DNA from: CAJWOS01 sp964502005
GTDB taxonomy: Bacteria; Myxococcota_A; UBA796; UBA2385
Length of the DNA: 64,000 nt
Direction: 5' to 3'
Assembly (NCBI GenBank): GCA_964502005.1
Contig: CAZCUX010000004.1
Coordinates: 186,001 to 250,000 of the forward strand
The notes under the pieces were generated by a model, which saw only the letters and a program-made list of their open reading frames with translations, made no database searches and was not told the origin of the DNA. This document shows positions 1-7,884 of this stretch, in pieces. Within the stretch, counting starts at the first letter, position 1. Each line of letters opens with the position of its first letter. The translations under genes and the position numbers were made by a program.

Positions 1-113
1 CAAGGTATGCATTTTCTGACAATGTAGAGTTGGGTGCTCGTGTTGGCTGGGCGCTCCGAAACATTGACCATGCCGGTCCCACGGCGGGCCTCCAGGCGGT
101 GTTTTCATGGTAG
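1..113 (+). CDS. C-terminal end of an outer-membrane beta-barrel protein (partial)
   Basis: Only the last 36 codons are inside the window, read in frame from base 3 to the TAG at 111-113. The residues alternate polar and hydrophobic and the protein ends in AVFSW, an aromatic C-terminus as used by BAM-inserted outer-membrane barrels. The next gene ends almost identically (GVAWSF) and starts inside this one: its ATG at 107 overlaps the stop by 7 bases. The two are therefore probably co-translated, related surface proteins. The rest of the protein lies to the left and cannot be judged. Confidence 0.6.
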   Translation, partial: RYAFSDNVELGARVGWALRNIDHAGPTAGLQAVFSW

Positions 114-1255
114 GCATGGCATTTCTCGCATTTTGGTGGACCGCGCTGACTCCCTCTGTCGCGTGGTCCGACACCCCCAACACCGAGCCACTGGACGAAA
201 CGACTACCGCGTCTACGCCGGCACCCGAGGCGAAGGTAGACGAGCCTGCGACCGAAGTCCCCGACAAGGTGACGCCGCAAGTATGGGACCGCGTCTACCA
301 CGAGCCGCCCGTACGGGCCTTCGTTGGTGAGCGGCTGGATATCGTCGTAAAGTTAGGGGACATCGCCACAGTTGGACAGCTTACCCTGGCTTGGCGACCA
401 CTGGGCGAGGTCGACTGGCGGGTCGTAGGCTTCGACCGCAGCGGCGATGTGTGGGTTGCACACATTCCGGGCGCCGATGTGCAGCGTCCGGGAATTGAAT
501 ACACAATCCAAACGCAGCGAGACGGGGCGCGCCCGCGCGCTCGTTTTGCAACATCTACCAATCCCTACGTGGTCTATGTTGCGGGGGATTCGACGGAGTC
601 CGTCGAGAGGGCGTGGCTCAAAGAGTACGATGGACACCGAAGTCGGTTCAAGCTCTCGGGGTCCGGGGTGAGCTTTGGGCATCCCAACGACTTTCTGGGG
701 GATAGCCAGTGGGATATCGCGGCATCGTACTTGTATCGGCCTTTGCAGACACTCCATGAGTTGGAGTTTGGCTTTGCGCGAACACGCGGGCAGGCCATCT
801 CTACATTGTGGCCGGACCAAACGGAGTATCGGCTCCCCGCAGGCTATGACCGTGGCCGTGCGTCGGCGGTATTCAACGCGTCCCGCAACTTTGGTTTGCG
901 TACTGTCGCGGAAATTGGCGCCAACTTAGAGCAATTCACGGCGGGAGGGGGAGGCGGCATTAGAATCGGCGCACCCACGGAGACCCATGTTTGGTTGTGG
1001 TACGAGAGCGTATTCCGGGTGGGGCAAACCGCGGGTCTCTCGATGACATGGGATACTGTACCGCACGTTCCGATGACCGCCGGCTTGGAGGTGACGACCT
1101 GGCCTGTATCCGTCGATTGGGCAACACGTCTATTGTATGGGGTGTCCTTGCCCGCAGGGGACCAACTTTCGCTTGACCTGGGGCTTTCTTACCAGGCACG
1201 CAATGCGTTGGGGGGCGGTCCAGGAGCCAAGTTGGGTGTCGCATGGTCGTTTTGA
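107..1255 (+). CDS. Exported outer-membrane beta-barrel protein
   Basis: 382 residues. A hydrophobic export signal covers about residues 1-21 (cleavage near SVAWS), then a Thr/Pro/Glu-rich linker to about residue 55. Residues 60-160 look like an Ig/PEGA-type beta domain, and from about 185 to the end there are amphipathic strands with the aromatic C-terminal GVAWSF typical of outer-membrane barrels. No named family is recognised. It overlaps the previous barrel gene by 7 bases and the next gene by 13, so the first four genes look like one translationally coupled operon ending with the caspase-like protein at 3362. The role is inferred only as a surface or outer-membrane component. Confidence 0.7.
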   Translation: MVGMAFLAFWWTALTPSVAWSDTPNTEPLDETTTASTPAPEAKVDEPATEVPDKVTPQVWDRVYHEPPVRAFVGERLDIVVKLGDIATVGQLTLAWRPLGEVDWRVVGFDRSGDVWVAHIPGADVQRPGIEYTIQTQRDGARPRARFATSTNPYVVYVAGDSTESVERAWLKEYDGHRSRFKLSGSGVSFGHPNDFLGDSQWDIAASYLYRPLQTLHELEFGFARTRGQAISTLWPDQTEYRLPAGYDRGRASAVFNASRNFGLRTVAEIGANLEQFTAGGGGGIRIGAPTETHVWLWYESVFRVGQTAGLSMTWDTVPHVPMTAGLEVTTWPVSVDWATRLLYGVSLPAGDQLSLDLGLSYQARNALGGGPGAKLGVAWSF

Positions 1256-1800
1256 TGCTCAGCCTGGTCGCGTTCGCCAAGGCACCCGAACTTTCATCGA
1301 ACGATACCGATGGTCGTGTTCGCGTTGTCGTGTTGGCCGAAGCCAACGGCCACGCGCTGCAGGCCAAGTTGGACGGGGCCATCCACGCAGGTCTACCCCC
1401 GTGGGTCGTGGCGGTACCTCTCAATGCCGAGCAAAGCGCGCAACTGGCATCCGGTCAAGGCTGTCGTGCGTTCGCGAGTTGCGTCGCGCACTATCTCCCC
1501 CCATTCGTGGACTTTGTCATTGCGCCGGCCCTCGCGCAGACAAGCTCTGGCACGGTGTTGACGCTGACCGTACAAAGAAAGGGAAGTGTAGTCTGGCGGT
1601 CGAGCGCATTTGTCACCGAACCAACGCTCGTTCCGTTTGTCACGTCGCTCGTCGAAGACATCCTGCGGCCATCGTCGCCCGAGCTCCGGCTTGCAACGAA
1701 GGCGGACCAAGGGGACGCGGCCGCGGGACAGCAGTTGTTGGCCGAGTTTCCCGACAGCGCTTGGTTGGAAGTGCTCGCTGTGGAATCGGCGGAACCGTGA
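1243..1800 (+). CDS. Small exported protein of unknown function
   Basis: 185 residues, no family recognised. It starts with a short hydrophobic segment (MVVLMLSLVAFA) that could be a minimal export signal. The ATG at 1243 lies 13 bases inside the upstream gene. An alternative ATG at 1255 overlaps the upstream stop as TGATG, the arrangement used repeatedly in this window. Residues 65-85 carry two cysteines (CRAFASC), which could form a disulphide if the protein is periplasmic. It is followed without a gap by the caspase-like gene (TGATG at 1798-1802), so it probably belongs to the same complex or pathway. The exact start and the function are uncertain. Confidence 0.65.
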   Translation: MVVLMLSLVAFAKAPELSSNDTDGRVRVVVLAEANGHALQAKLDGAIHAGLPPWVVAVPLNAEQSAQLASGQGCRAFASCVAHYLPPFVDFVIAPALAQTSSGTVLTLTVQRKGSVVWRSSAFVTEPTLVPFVTSLVEDILRPSSPELRLATKADQGDAAAGQQLLAEFPDSAWLEVLAVESAEP

Positions 1801-3362
1801 TGACTTGGATTCCGCAGTTCTGGCTTGCTGCGGCGATAGCGGGCGTGGGCTCGGGCCCCCCTGCGCCGGGGTTAGAAGCGGCCGCCCGTCCACGAAGCGT
1901 CGCGATTGTCGTTGGCATTGACACGTATCCATTCGATGCCACCCTCGCAGATTTGCGCTTTGCGGGGGCCGATGCGCGTGCGATTTCCCAACTGTTCGAA
2001 GACGAAGGAATGGAAGTATGGCCGCTGGTCGGCAATGTACGCCCAGAGACTTTTTGGGCTCACTTCTCGCAAGCGACTGCAACTGCGCAGCGCGATGACC
2101 TCGTGGTGGTCTACTTTGCAGGCCATGCGCAGCTCCGACCCGAAGCCTCCCGCCCCTCGGGGCTTCAGCTGTTGTTTAGCGATTCTATGTCTGGTGACCC
2201 GGACGCTGGAATCAGCATCGACGCGTTGTCGACCGCAATGGATGACTTGACATCATCGAAAAAAGTTGTTATTATTGACGCATGTTATAGTCGGCGAACG
2301 CAAGAATACCTGCAACAATCGGTGAGAGGGCCAGTCATGGCGCCCGCATTGCCACCAGGCGGGCGTTTTGAGGCTTGGCTGTACGCGGCGGCGCCGGAGC
2401 AATCGGCGCAGGAGGACGAAGACCTCCAGCATGGGGTATTCACGTATTACTTGCTCGATGCCTTGGCGGGGCCAGGTGACCTAGACGGCGATGGTATCGT
2501 CGGCGTTTTGGAGGCCTTTTCGTATGCCGGAGAGCGAACGGCCGCCCACACACGCTTTGCCCAGGTGCCGCGCATTTCCGCCGACTGGGTTGGCTGGCGA
2601 GACCTGCCTCTGGTGGGGGCGCCCAAGGCACCCCTCTTTGGTGTGCTGCCGTGGATGGAGCTGGATGCGGGCGCTTGGCAAGTGTGGATGGACGGCGCAC
2701 CCCGGGGGGCGGGCGCGGTGACCTTGGGATACCACGACATTCGAACCGTCGCGGCTTCGGGAGACGCGCTGAAGTCCCGTGTTTTTGTGAAGGCCGGTGA
2801 TGTGCTCCAGATTTCTGATGCGGGTGTCGTATCGACCATGCCGACCAACCGCGTGCGCGAGGAAGATATTGTCGTCGAAGCGTCTTCTTCTCCCGTAAAG
2901 AACGGCGCAGTTCCAACAAACTGGGTGTACGGGGGAGGGTATGTCGGCAAGAATGTGTCTGCCGGAGACATGCATGTGAGTGCGTATGCGTCGTGGATGC
3001 GCGCCATTTCCCACGCCCAGGACGGTGGCCTCTTCGCGGTGGGGCTTACACCGCGGCTGGGTCTCATGGACCTAGACCCCTACGTTGGCCTTGGGCCCGT
3101 GTTGCAAGGCCACACGCAGAGTCCCTGGTCCGAGAAACCGTATCTGGCCTTGGCAATTTCGACCCAGGTGGTGGCCATAGAGGGTGATTGGGGCGCGTCG
3201 TCGGGGATCGCGATCGGTTGGGCGCGGCAGTGCAAACAGTCCACGCGCTGTTCGGTCAACACGATGTTTCGGCTCGATTTTCTAATGCGACCCGGGGAGT
3301 ATTCATCCGTCTCTTTGGGCTATGAACGGGGTTGGGGTCGACAACGGTCCACAGCGTACTGA
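1800..3362 (+). CDS. Secreted caspase-like (peptidase C14 type) protein with barrel-like C-terminus
   Basis: 520 residues. The ATG overlaps the upstream TGA. Residues 1-30 form a hydrophobic export signal. Residues about 35-290 show the caspase/metacaspase p20 fold: RSVAIVVGIDTYPF start, NAD-like LRFAGADARAI helix, catalytic His109 in YFAGHAQ and Cys162 in IIDACYSRR, 53 residues apart as usual for the dyad. A DLDGDGIVG loop near residue 220 could bind calcium, which many metacaspases require. From about residue 375 the chain changes to glycine- and aromatic-rich alternating strands that resemble a small outer-membrane barrel or barrel-associated domain. The signal peptide and barrel-gene neighbours suggest an envelope protease, unlike the better known cytosolic bacterial caspase homologues. 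The substrate is unknown. Confidence 0.8.
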   Translation: MTWIPQFWLAAAIAGVGSGPPAPGLEAAARPRSVAIVVGIDTYPFDATLADLRFAGADARAISQLFEDEGMEVWPLVGNVRPETFWAHFSQATATAQRDDLVVVYFAGHAQLRPEASRPSGLQLLFSDSMSGDPDAGISIDALSTAMDDLTSSKKVVIIDACYSRRTQEYLQQSVRGPVMAPALPPGGRFEAWLYAAAPEQSAQEDEDLQHGVFTYYLLDALAGPGDLDGDGIVGVLEAFSYAGERTAAHTRFAQVPRISADWVGWRDLPLVGAPKAPLFGVLPWMELDAGAWQVWMDGAPRGAGAVTLGYHDIRTVAASGDALKSRVFVKAGDVLQISDAGVVSTMPTNRVREEDIVVEASSSPVKNGAVPTNWVYGGGYVGKNVSAGDMHVSAYASWMRAISHAQDGGLFAVGLTPRLGLMDLDPYVGLGPVLQGHTQSPWSEKPYLALAISTQVVAIEGDWGASSGIAIGWARQCKQSTRCSVNTMFRLDFLMRPGEYSSVSLGYERGWGRQRSTAY

Positions 3363-3375
3363 ATGGTCATTCATT
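3358..3375. promoter_or_regulatory. TetR/FadR-type palindrome, copy 1 (ACTGAAT-N4-ATTCATT)
   Basis: The bases ACTGAATGGTCATTCATT form an inverted repeat with a 4-base spacer that matches two other sites at 29289 and 36147 in 13 of 14 arm positions. It overlaps the stop codon of the caspase-like gene and lies about 190 bases before the exosortase gene, whose promoter region it could control. The pattern resembles TetR-family operators such as the Bacillus FadR box. The regulator is not known and no cognate gene is recognised here. Confidence 0.45.
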
Positions 3376-3565
3376 TTCTGTAGAATGCGGTGTCTTGCAG
3401 GTTTCCACGCGCATTGGCGTCTGTCGGTTCCCGTAGGCGCCCGAAGGTGGACCCATCGGACCTTGGCACAGGCGGGGACGTTGCTGCACAGAATCGCCAT
3501 GTGCATTCACGGCTTCTCCACACAACCGCAACAGGCCGTCCAAGGCACAAGCCTATTCGGGGAGA

Positions 3566-5002
3566 ATGAACGCGCGATTTCTCAAGTTGCTGTTGGTGTT
3601 GGCGATGGGGGTTGTCCATTGGCCAGGCATCGCTTGGTGGTGGGCCTCTGTGTCGACGGGAGAAGGACGGTGGCAGGGGGCCTTTGCGATAGCACTGGCG
3701 GCCGCCGCAGGACTGCGAGCATGGCGAACGCGCGAGAGCGCGGTCCTCTGGACGGGCGTGCTGCCCTTGGCTCTCATGGGCCTTTCTTTGGTGTTCGCGT
3801 GGTGGACCCGGCCTCTTCAGCTGGGCGTGGTGTCGGCGGGAGCTGCATGGTTCGGGGTGCTGGGACTGGTGGGCGTCCTCGGTGGTCGTCAGGCGTGGCT
3901 GCATGCCTTGCCTGCCTTGGCTCTACTCGCGTTGACGGTCCCCCAAATGGCTCATCTGGAGGCATTGCTCGGATTTCCACTGCGAGTTGGCACAGCGCGG
4001 GGGGTAGCCGCGGTGCTGTCGGCGTTGGGGCGGTCGGCCGTGGACGTGGGTACCGTATTGGAAGTGGAGGGGCAGACGACCCGCATCGACCTGCCGTGTA
4101 GTGGCGTTCGCTCGCTGTGGACGGGCGGGGCCTTCTTTTTCGCGATTTCGTGGCTCGAACAACGGCAGTTCGGTGTGCGGTGGCTGGGCGTGGGGCTGTT
4201 TTTGGGATTGGCGCTCGCGGTACTCAACGCAGCGCGGGTGCTTTCGTTGGTGGCATTGGCAACCAGCGGTTGGCCCATGGCCGCGGTTGCGACGCAGGTG
4301 ATTCACGAGCCACTCGGGATTTTCGCGTTTCTCCTGGCAGGAGGGGGCGCGTGGTATGGCCTGCAGCGCGTGCGCACGTGGCCGCAGACCGCTGTGCTGG
4401 CTCCCGCGGCGGCGCACGGCCGACTTTGGTTGGTGCTCGTATTGGCGGGCCTCCTGTTGGTCGCACGCCGGCCGATGCGGGACCAAACTGTCGGGGAGCT
4501 ACCGCTTCCTGAGGGGATGACGGCCGTGATGGTCACCCATGCAGAACGGAATGTAGTTGCGCTCGATGGAGGCTCTGTCCAGAAGGCACACTTTGCAAAC
4601 GGGCAGCTACCGTATGCGATGGACCTCTCGGGCGATGTGGTGATGGTCTTGTCGACGGGATTCCGGTCCCATCACGCGCCGGACATCTGTCTCCGCGCAG
4701 CGGGCGCCACCACCGGCCCCGTGGTTCCGACCGAACTCGGCGGACGGCCCTTGCGCCGCGCGCGGATGTCCCGAGGTGTCCAAGCGGGGGAGGTGTTTTG
4801 GTGGATCCAGACACCCCTCCAAGCCAGCAACGACCCCGCAGCGCGCCTGTGGGCCTCCATTTGGGACCCCTCGCCGGCCATAATGGTGAGTGTCCTCGTG
4901 ATGGATGGTCCCGATGGTCCTCTCCAAGATGCGGACATATTGCCGATTCTCGATGCCTTGTATGCGCACGCTGCCGAAATTCTGGCGGCGGAAGCACCCT
5001 AA
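3566..5002 (+). CDS. Exosortase fused to an EpsI-like domain
   Basis: 478 residues. Residues 1-275 are a polytopic membrane protein with about eight segments and the exosortase/archaeosortase catalytic set: Cys178 in LPCSGVRS, Arg224 in NAARVLSL and His247 in IHEPLG. Such enzymes are transpeptidases thought to cleave and attach proteins with C-terminal sorting tails (PEP-CTERM type) at the inner membrane. After another membrane segment (about 290-310), residues 320-478 look like the EpsI/DUF3485 companion domain (APDICLRAAGAT), so enzyme and partner are fused, as in some exosortase subfamilies; XrtO is a possible match by length. No polysaccharide operon or obvious PEP-CTERM substrate lies beside it. 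The ATG at 3566 follows GGGGAGA, a good ribosome site. Confidence 0.85.
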   Translation: MNARFLKLLLVLAMGVVHWPGIAWWWASVSTGEGRWQGAFAIALAAAAGLRAWRTRESAVLWTGVLPLALMGLSLVFAWWTRPLQLGVVSAGAAWFGVLGLVGVLGGRQAWLHALPALALLALTVPQMAHLEALLGFPLRVGTARGVAAVLSALGRSAVDVGTVLEVEGQTTRIDLPCSGVRSLWTGGAFFFAISWLEQRQFGVRWLGVGLFLGLALAVLNAARVLSLVALATSGWPMAAVATQVIHEPLGIFAFLLAGGGAWYGLQRVRTWPQTAVLAPAAAHGRLWLVLVLAGLLLVARRPMRDQTVGELPLPEGMTAVMVTHAERNVVALDGGSVQKAHFANGQLPYAMDLSGDVVMVLSTGFRSHHAPDICLRAAGATTGPVVPTELGGRPLRRARMSRGVQAGEVFWWIQTPLQASNDPAARLWASIWDPSPAIMVSVLVMDGPDGPLQDADILPILDALYAHAAEILAAEAP

Positions 5003-5100
5003 AAAGTCCGATGTCATCGTGATGGCGCGGCGGCGTGGATGTTCCGTTTTCGTTTCCGTCGGCTGGACTCATCAGGTAGACTTGTCCCGTAGAGGTGTCT

Positions 5101-7326
5101 ATGTCTGGTTCCGTTCGATGGTCGTGGATTGCCCTGCTGGGGTTGACGGTGGGCTGTGAGCCCACCTCTTCGGGCAAAGTCGATGGTTTGTCCGAAGGTG
5201 TCGGTAACGACGGTGCGGGCTTTGAAGTCGACGATGATGGCGATGGCTACTTCGCTTCGGAAGACTGCAACGACCTCGATGCGAGCGTTGGCCCCCATGC
5301 CGTCGAAATCTGCGATGGTATTGACAACAACTGCGATGGACAGGTGGATGAGGGGGTCCTCCGCACGTTCTTTACCGATGACGATGAAGATGGCTACGGC
5401 GACGCTGAACGTCCCATCGAAGGGTGTGACCAGCCCGCCCGTGCGGTGCCCAACGACACGGACTGCGACGACACCAACTCCGATGTCTACCCAGGTGCAA
5501 ACGAAGTCTGCAACGGCATCGACGATGATTGCTCCGGTGACGCCGACGAAGGCCTCGGAGAGACAGTCTATCGGGACCAAGACGGCGATGGATACGGTGA
5601 TGTCTCCACGGCTACTCTCTCCTGTTCGGACATGGATGGCTACGTCTCCCGCGCAGGCGACTGCGACGACGATGCAGCCTCGGTTTCACCAGAAGGCATC
5701 GAGGTTTGCGACGAGGTCGACAATAACTGTGATGGCCGTGTAGACGAGGGGCAGACCAGTACGTATTATATCGACCTGGATGGAGACGGCTGGGGCGACC
5801 TCTCCGCTGTGACCCAGGCCTGCCACGTTCCGCCTGGCTACGCAGAAGACCCTGGCGACTGCGACGACGCCTCCGCGGCGATAAATCCAGATTCTACTGA
5901 GCAATGCAACACCGTCGACGACGACTGTGACGGGTTGGTGGATGAGTCGGATGCCGTGGATGCGACGATGTGGGCAACGGATGGAGACGGAGACGGGTTT
6001 GGTACTGCCATCACCGTTCGTGCGTGCGCGCAGCCCGTGGGCTTTGTTGTACCGGGAACCTTGGACTGTGACGATGCGTCTGCTTCGACCTTCCCGGGCG
6101 CTGCGGAGACATGCGACGGTGAAGATGACGATTGCGACGGTGTAGTCGACGAAAGTGATGCGGTCGACGCAGCGCGGTGGTACCTCGATGCGGACGCCGA
6201 CGGCGCGGGTGGCGCAGGCACATCCGTCCTCGGGTGCTCGGCGCCCACCGGGTATGTTGCCTCCGCTTCGGATTGCGACGATGGCGATAGCGCAATCCAT
6301 CCGGGTGCGACCGAGGTCTGCAACTTTGTCGACGACGACTGCGATGGTGCGATTGACGATGCCGACACCGGAGTGACCGGAACCGACCCTTGGTACGCGG
6401 ACCTTGACTTGGATGGGTATGGTGACCCGGCCGCGGTGACGTGGGGCTGCAATGCGCCCTCCGGCTACACCGATGACGACACCGACTGTGACGATAGCGA
6501 CGCAGACGTCAATCCCGACGCGAGCGAGATTTGCAACGGCATCGACGATGATTGTGACGGAGACACCGACGACGACGATGCCGATGTATCAGGTACTACC
6601 CTCTGGTACGCGGACACCGATGGCGACGGATTTGGCGGCACGGCGACCACCATCGGCTCTTGCGTCGCGCCTTCGGGATACGTCAGCACGTCGACCGACT
6701 GCAATGACGGGGCTGGGAGCGTGTACCCTGGCGCAGCGGAACTGTGTGATGGTGTTGACAACGACTGCGACGGCACCGCAGACGAAGGGGTGCTCGGACG
6801 CGGCGCCTCGTGTCCCGCCGAGGACTGCGCCGAGGTCCTCGCGAGCGACCCCTCCGCGAGTGATGGCAGCTATGTATTGGATGTCGGAACCTATACATGC
6901 GACATGACCACCGATGGGGGCGGCTGGACCCTCGTACGTTCGGGTGCGTATGTTTATGGAACTGGCGTAGATGGAACCTACTACAACACCGAACGGTTTT
7001 CGTGGAACGAGGCGTTGTTCACCTACAACTCGGGCTCCGTTCACGCGCATTGCACCTACCCATCATCCTTGACCGGCTGCAACAACATTGGGATGCAGTT
7101 CGGCTCCGAAGCGTGGGGTGTCGCGCTCAATTGGGGTAGTTCGATTTGTGGAATGGCGGTTACCGACTACACCGCTGCCACGACCTATATTGGTGGCTAC
7201 GATTGGATTATTGCGCGAACCCAAAGTACAGACACCATTCGGGTTGGAACCCTCGAAGGTATCTCCTCGTGCACAATTGGGGACAACCCCGGTGGTGCCT
7301 ACATGGACATCTGGGTGCGTCGGTAA
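5101..7326 (+). CDS. Lipoprotein with eight MopE-type metal-binding repeats and a fibrinogen-like C-terminus
   Basis: 741 residues. I chose ATG 5101 over the in-frame GTG 5095 because AGAGG lies five bases upstream. A signal with lipobox LTVGC gives a lipid-anchored Cys near residue 20. Residues about 40-560 hold eight copies of the repeat DCDD..(S/A)..PGA.E.CDG.DNDCDG, each about 65 residues with many Asp, matching the putative metal-binding motif first noted in the copper protein MopE; calcium or copper binding is likely. Residues 575-741 (CAEVL..., CDMTTDGGGWTL) resemble the bacterial fibrinogen-like domain. A second gene at 30939 has the same architecture in shorter form. It is probably a surface-exposed adhesin or sugar-binding protein. 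Confidence 0.85.
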   Translation: MSGSVRWSWIALLGLTVGCEPTSSGKVDGLSEGVGNDGAGFEVDDDGDGYFASEDCNDLDASVGPHAVEICDGIDNNCDGQVDEGVLRTFFTDDDEDGYGDAERPIEGCDQPARAVPNDTDCDDTNSDVYPGANEVCNGIDDDCSGDADEGLGETVYRDQDGDGYGDVSTATLSCSDMDGYVSRAGDCDDDAASVSPEGIEVCDEVDNNCDGRVDEGQTSTYYIDLDGDGWGDLSAVTQACHVPPGYAEDPGDCDDASAAINPDSTEQCNTVDDDCDGLVDESDAVDATMWATDGDGDGFGTAITVRACAQPVGFVVPGTLDCDDASASTFPGAAETCDGEDDDCDGVVDESDAVDAARWYLDADADGAGGAGTSVLGCSAPTGYVASASDCDDGDSAIHPGATEVCNFVDDDCDGAIDDADTGVTGTDPWYADLDLDGYGDPAAVTWGCNAPSGYTDDDTDCDDSDADVNPDASEICNGIDDDCDGDTDDDDADVSGTTLWYADTDGDGFGGTATTIGSCVAPSGYVSTSTDCNDGAGSVYPGAAELCDGVDNDCDGTADEGVLGRGASCPAEDCAEVLASDPSASDGSYVLDVGTYTCDMTTDGGGWTLVRSGAYVYGTGVDGTYYNTERFSWNEALFTYNSGSVHAHCTYPSSLTGCNNIGMQFGSEAWGVALNWGSSICGMAVTDYTAATTYIGGYDWIIARTQSTDTIRVGTLEGISSCTIGDNPGGAYMDIWVRR

Positions 7327-7365
7327 AAGGGAACGTTTGGGCTATCAAAGAGCGAGGAAGACCGT

Positions 7366-7550
7366 CGGAGCGATGCGCAGCGCAGGCTCCGGCCCCCCCC
7401 TCCGCTCCTGCTTGCTCGGCCTCCACCAGCGGCGGCACCGTATGCCAGAAGCGCAGCCTTGCGGCGATTGCTTCCGCAAACAAGAAGGAAGCCCCGGTGC
7501 GGGTTCGCCGCAAGGCGGGCCGGGGCACGGAGCGTGGACCGAGGGGGTCC
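7366..7550. ncRNA. Candidate structured RNA or hairpin-rich element
   Basis: The gap 7327-7884 (558 bases) has no convincing gene on either strand. Its first third holds a run of strong inverted repeats. 7366-7391: CGGAGC / GCTCCG with inner TGCG-cag-CGCA. 7459-7479: TTGCGG / CCGCAA. 7491-7526: GCCCCGG / CCGGGGC enclosing CGCC-GCAA-GGCG, a GNRA-type loop. 7536-7550: GGACC / GGTCC. Four hairpins in 185 bases suggest an RNA element or a dispersed repeat, but strand and boundaries cannot be fixed by eye. The rest of the gap (7551-7884) is lower in GC and shows nothing I can name. Confidence 0.3.
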
Positions 7551-7884
7551 GTTGGGGTGCCACAGTTGTATCGAAATACTGGTTTCTTGTCCACTGTTTT
7601 TGTGAGCAGAGAAACAAAGATCCTGTTCTATTTTGTTGCAGATGTTATGTAACGTGTGTCATGCAAACTGCTCGTCCGATCCAGCAGAAGAACGCCGGGG
7701 TCAACTGGTCGTAACGAACAAACCCCAATCATTGGGGACAAATACCCAACCGCAGACGCGCCGAATGTAGGCAAAACAGTGTTGGCAATGGGCATTTGGA
7801 CGCGACGCCGTGCATCGCCTTTTTCGAAAGCCCGCGATGCTGTCTACTCGTCCTTGATGCGCAATCGAACGAGCGTTTGTGCGC

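Noticed and set aside
5230..6790. Regular DNA-level repetition resembling an array
   Set aside because: The period follows the protein metal-binding repeat; there are no identical repeats with unique spacers, so it is not CRISPR.
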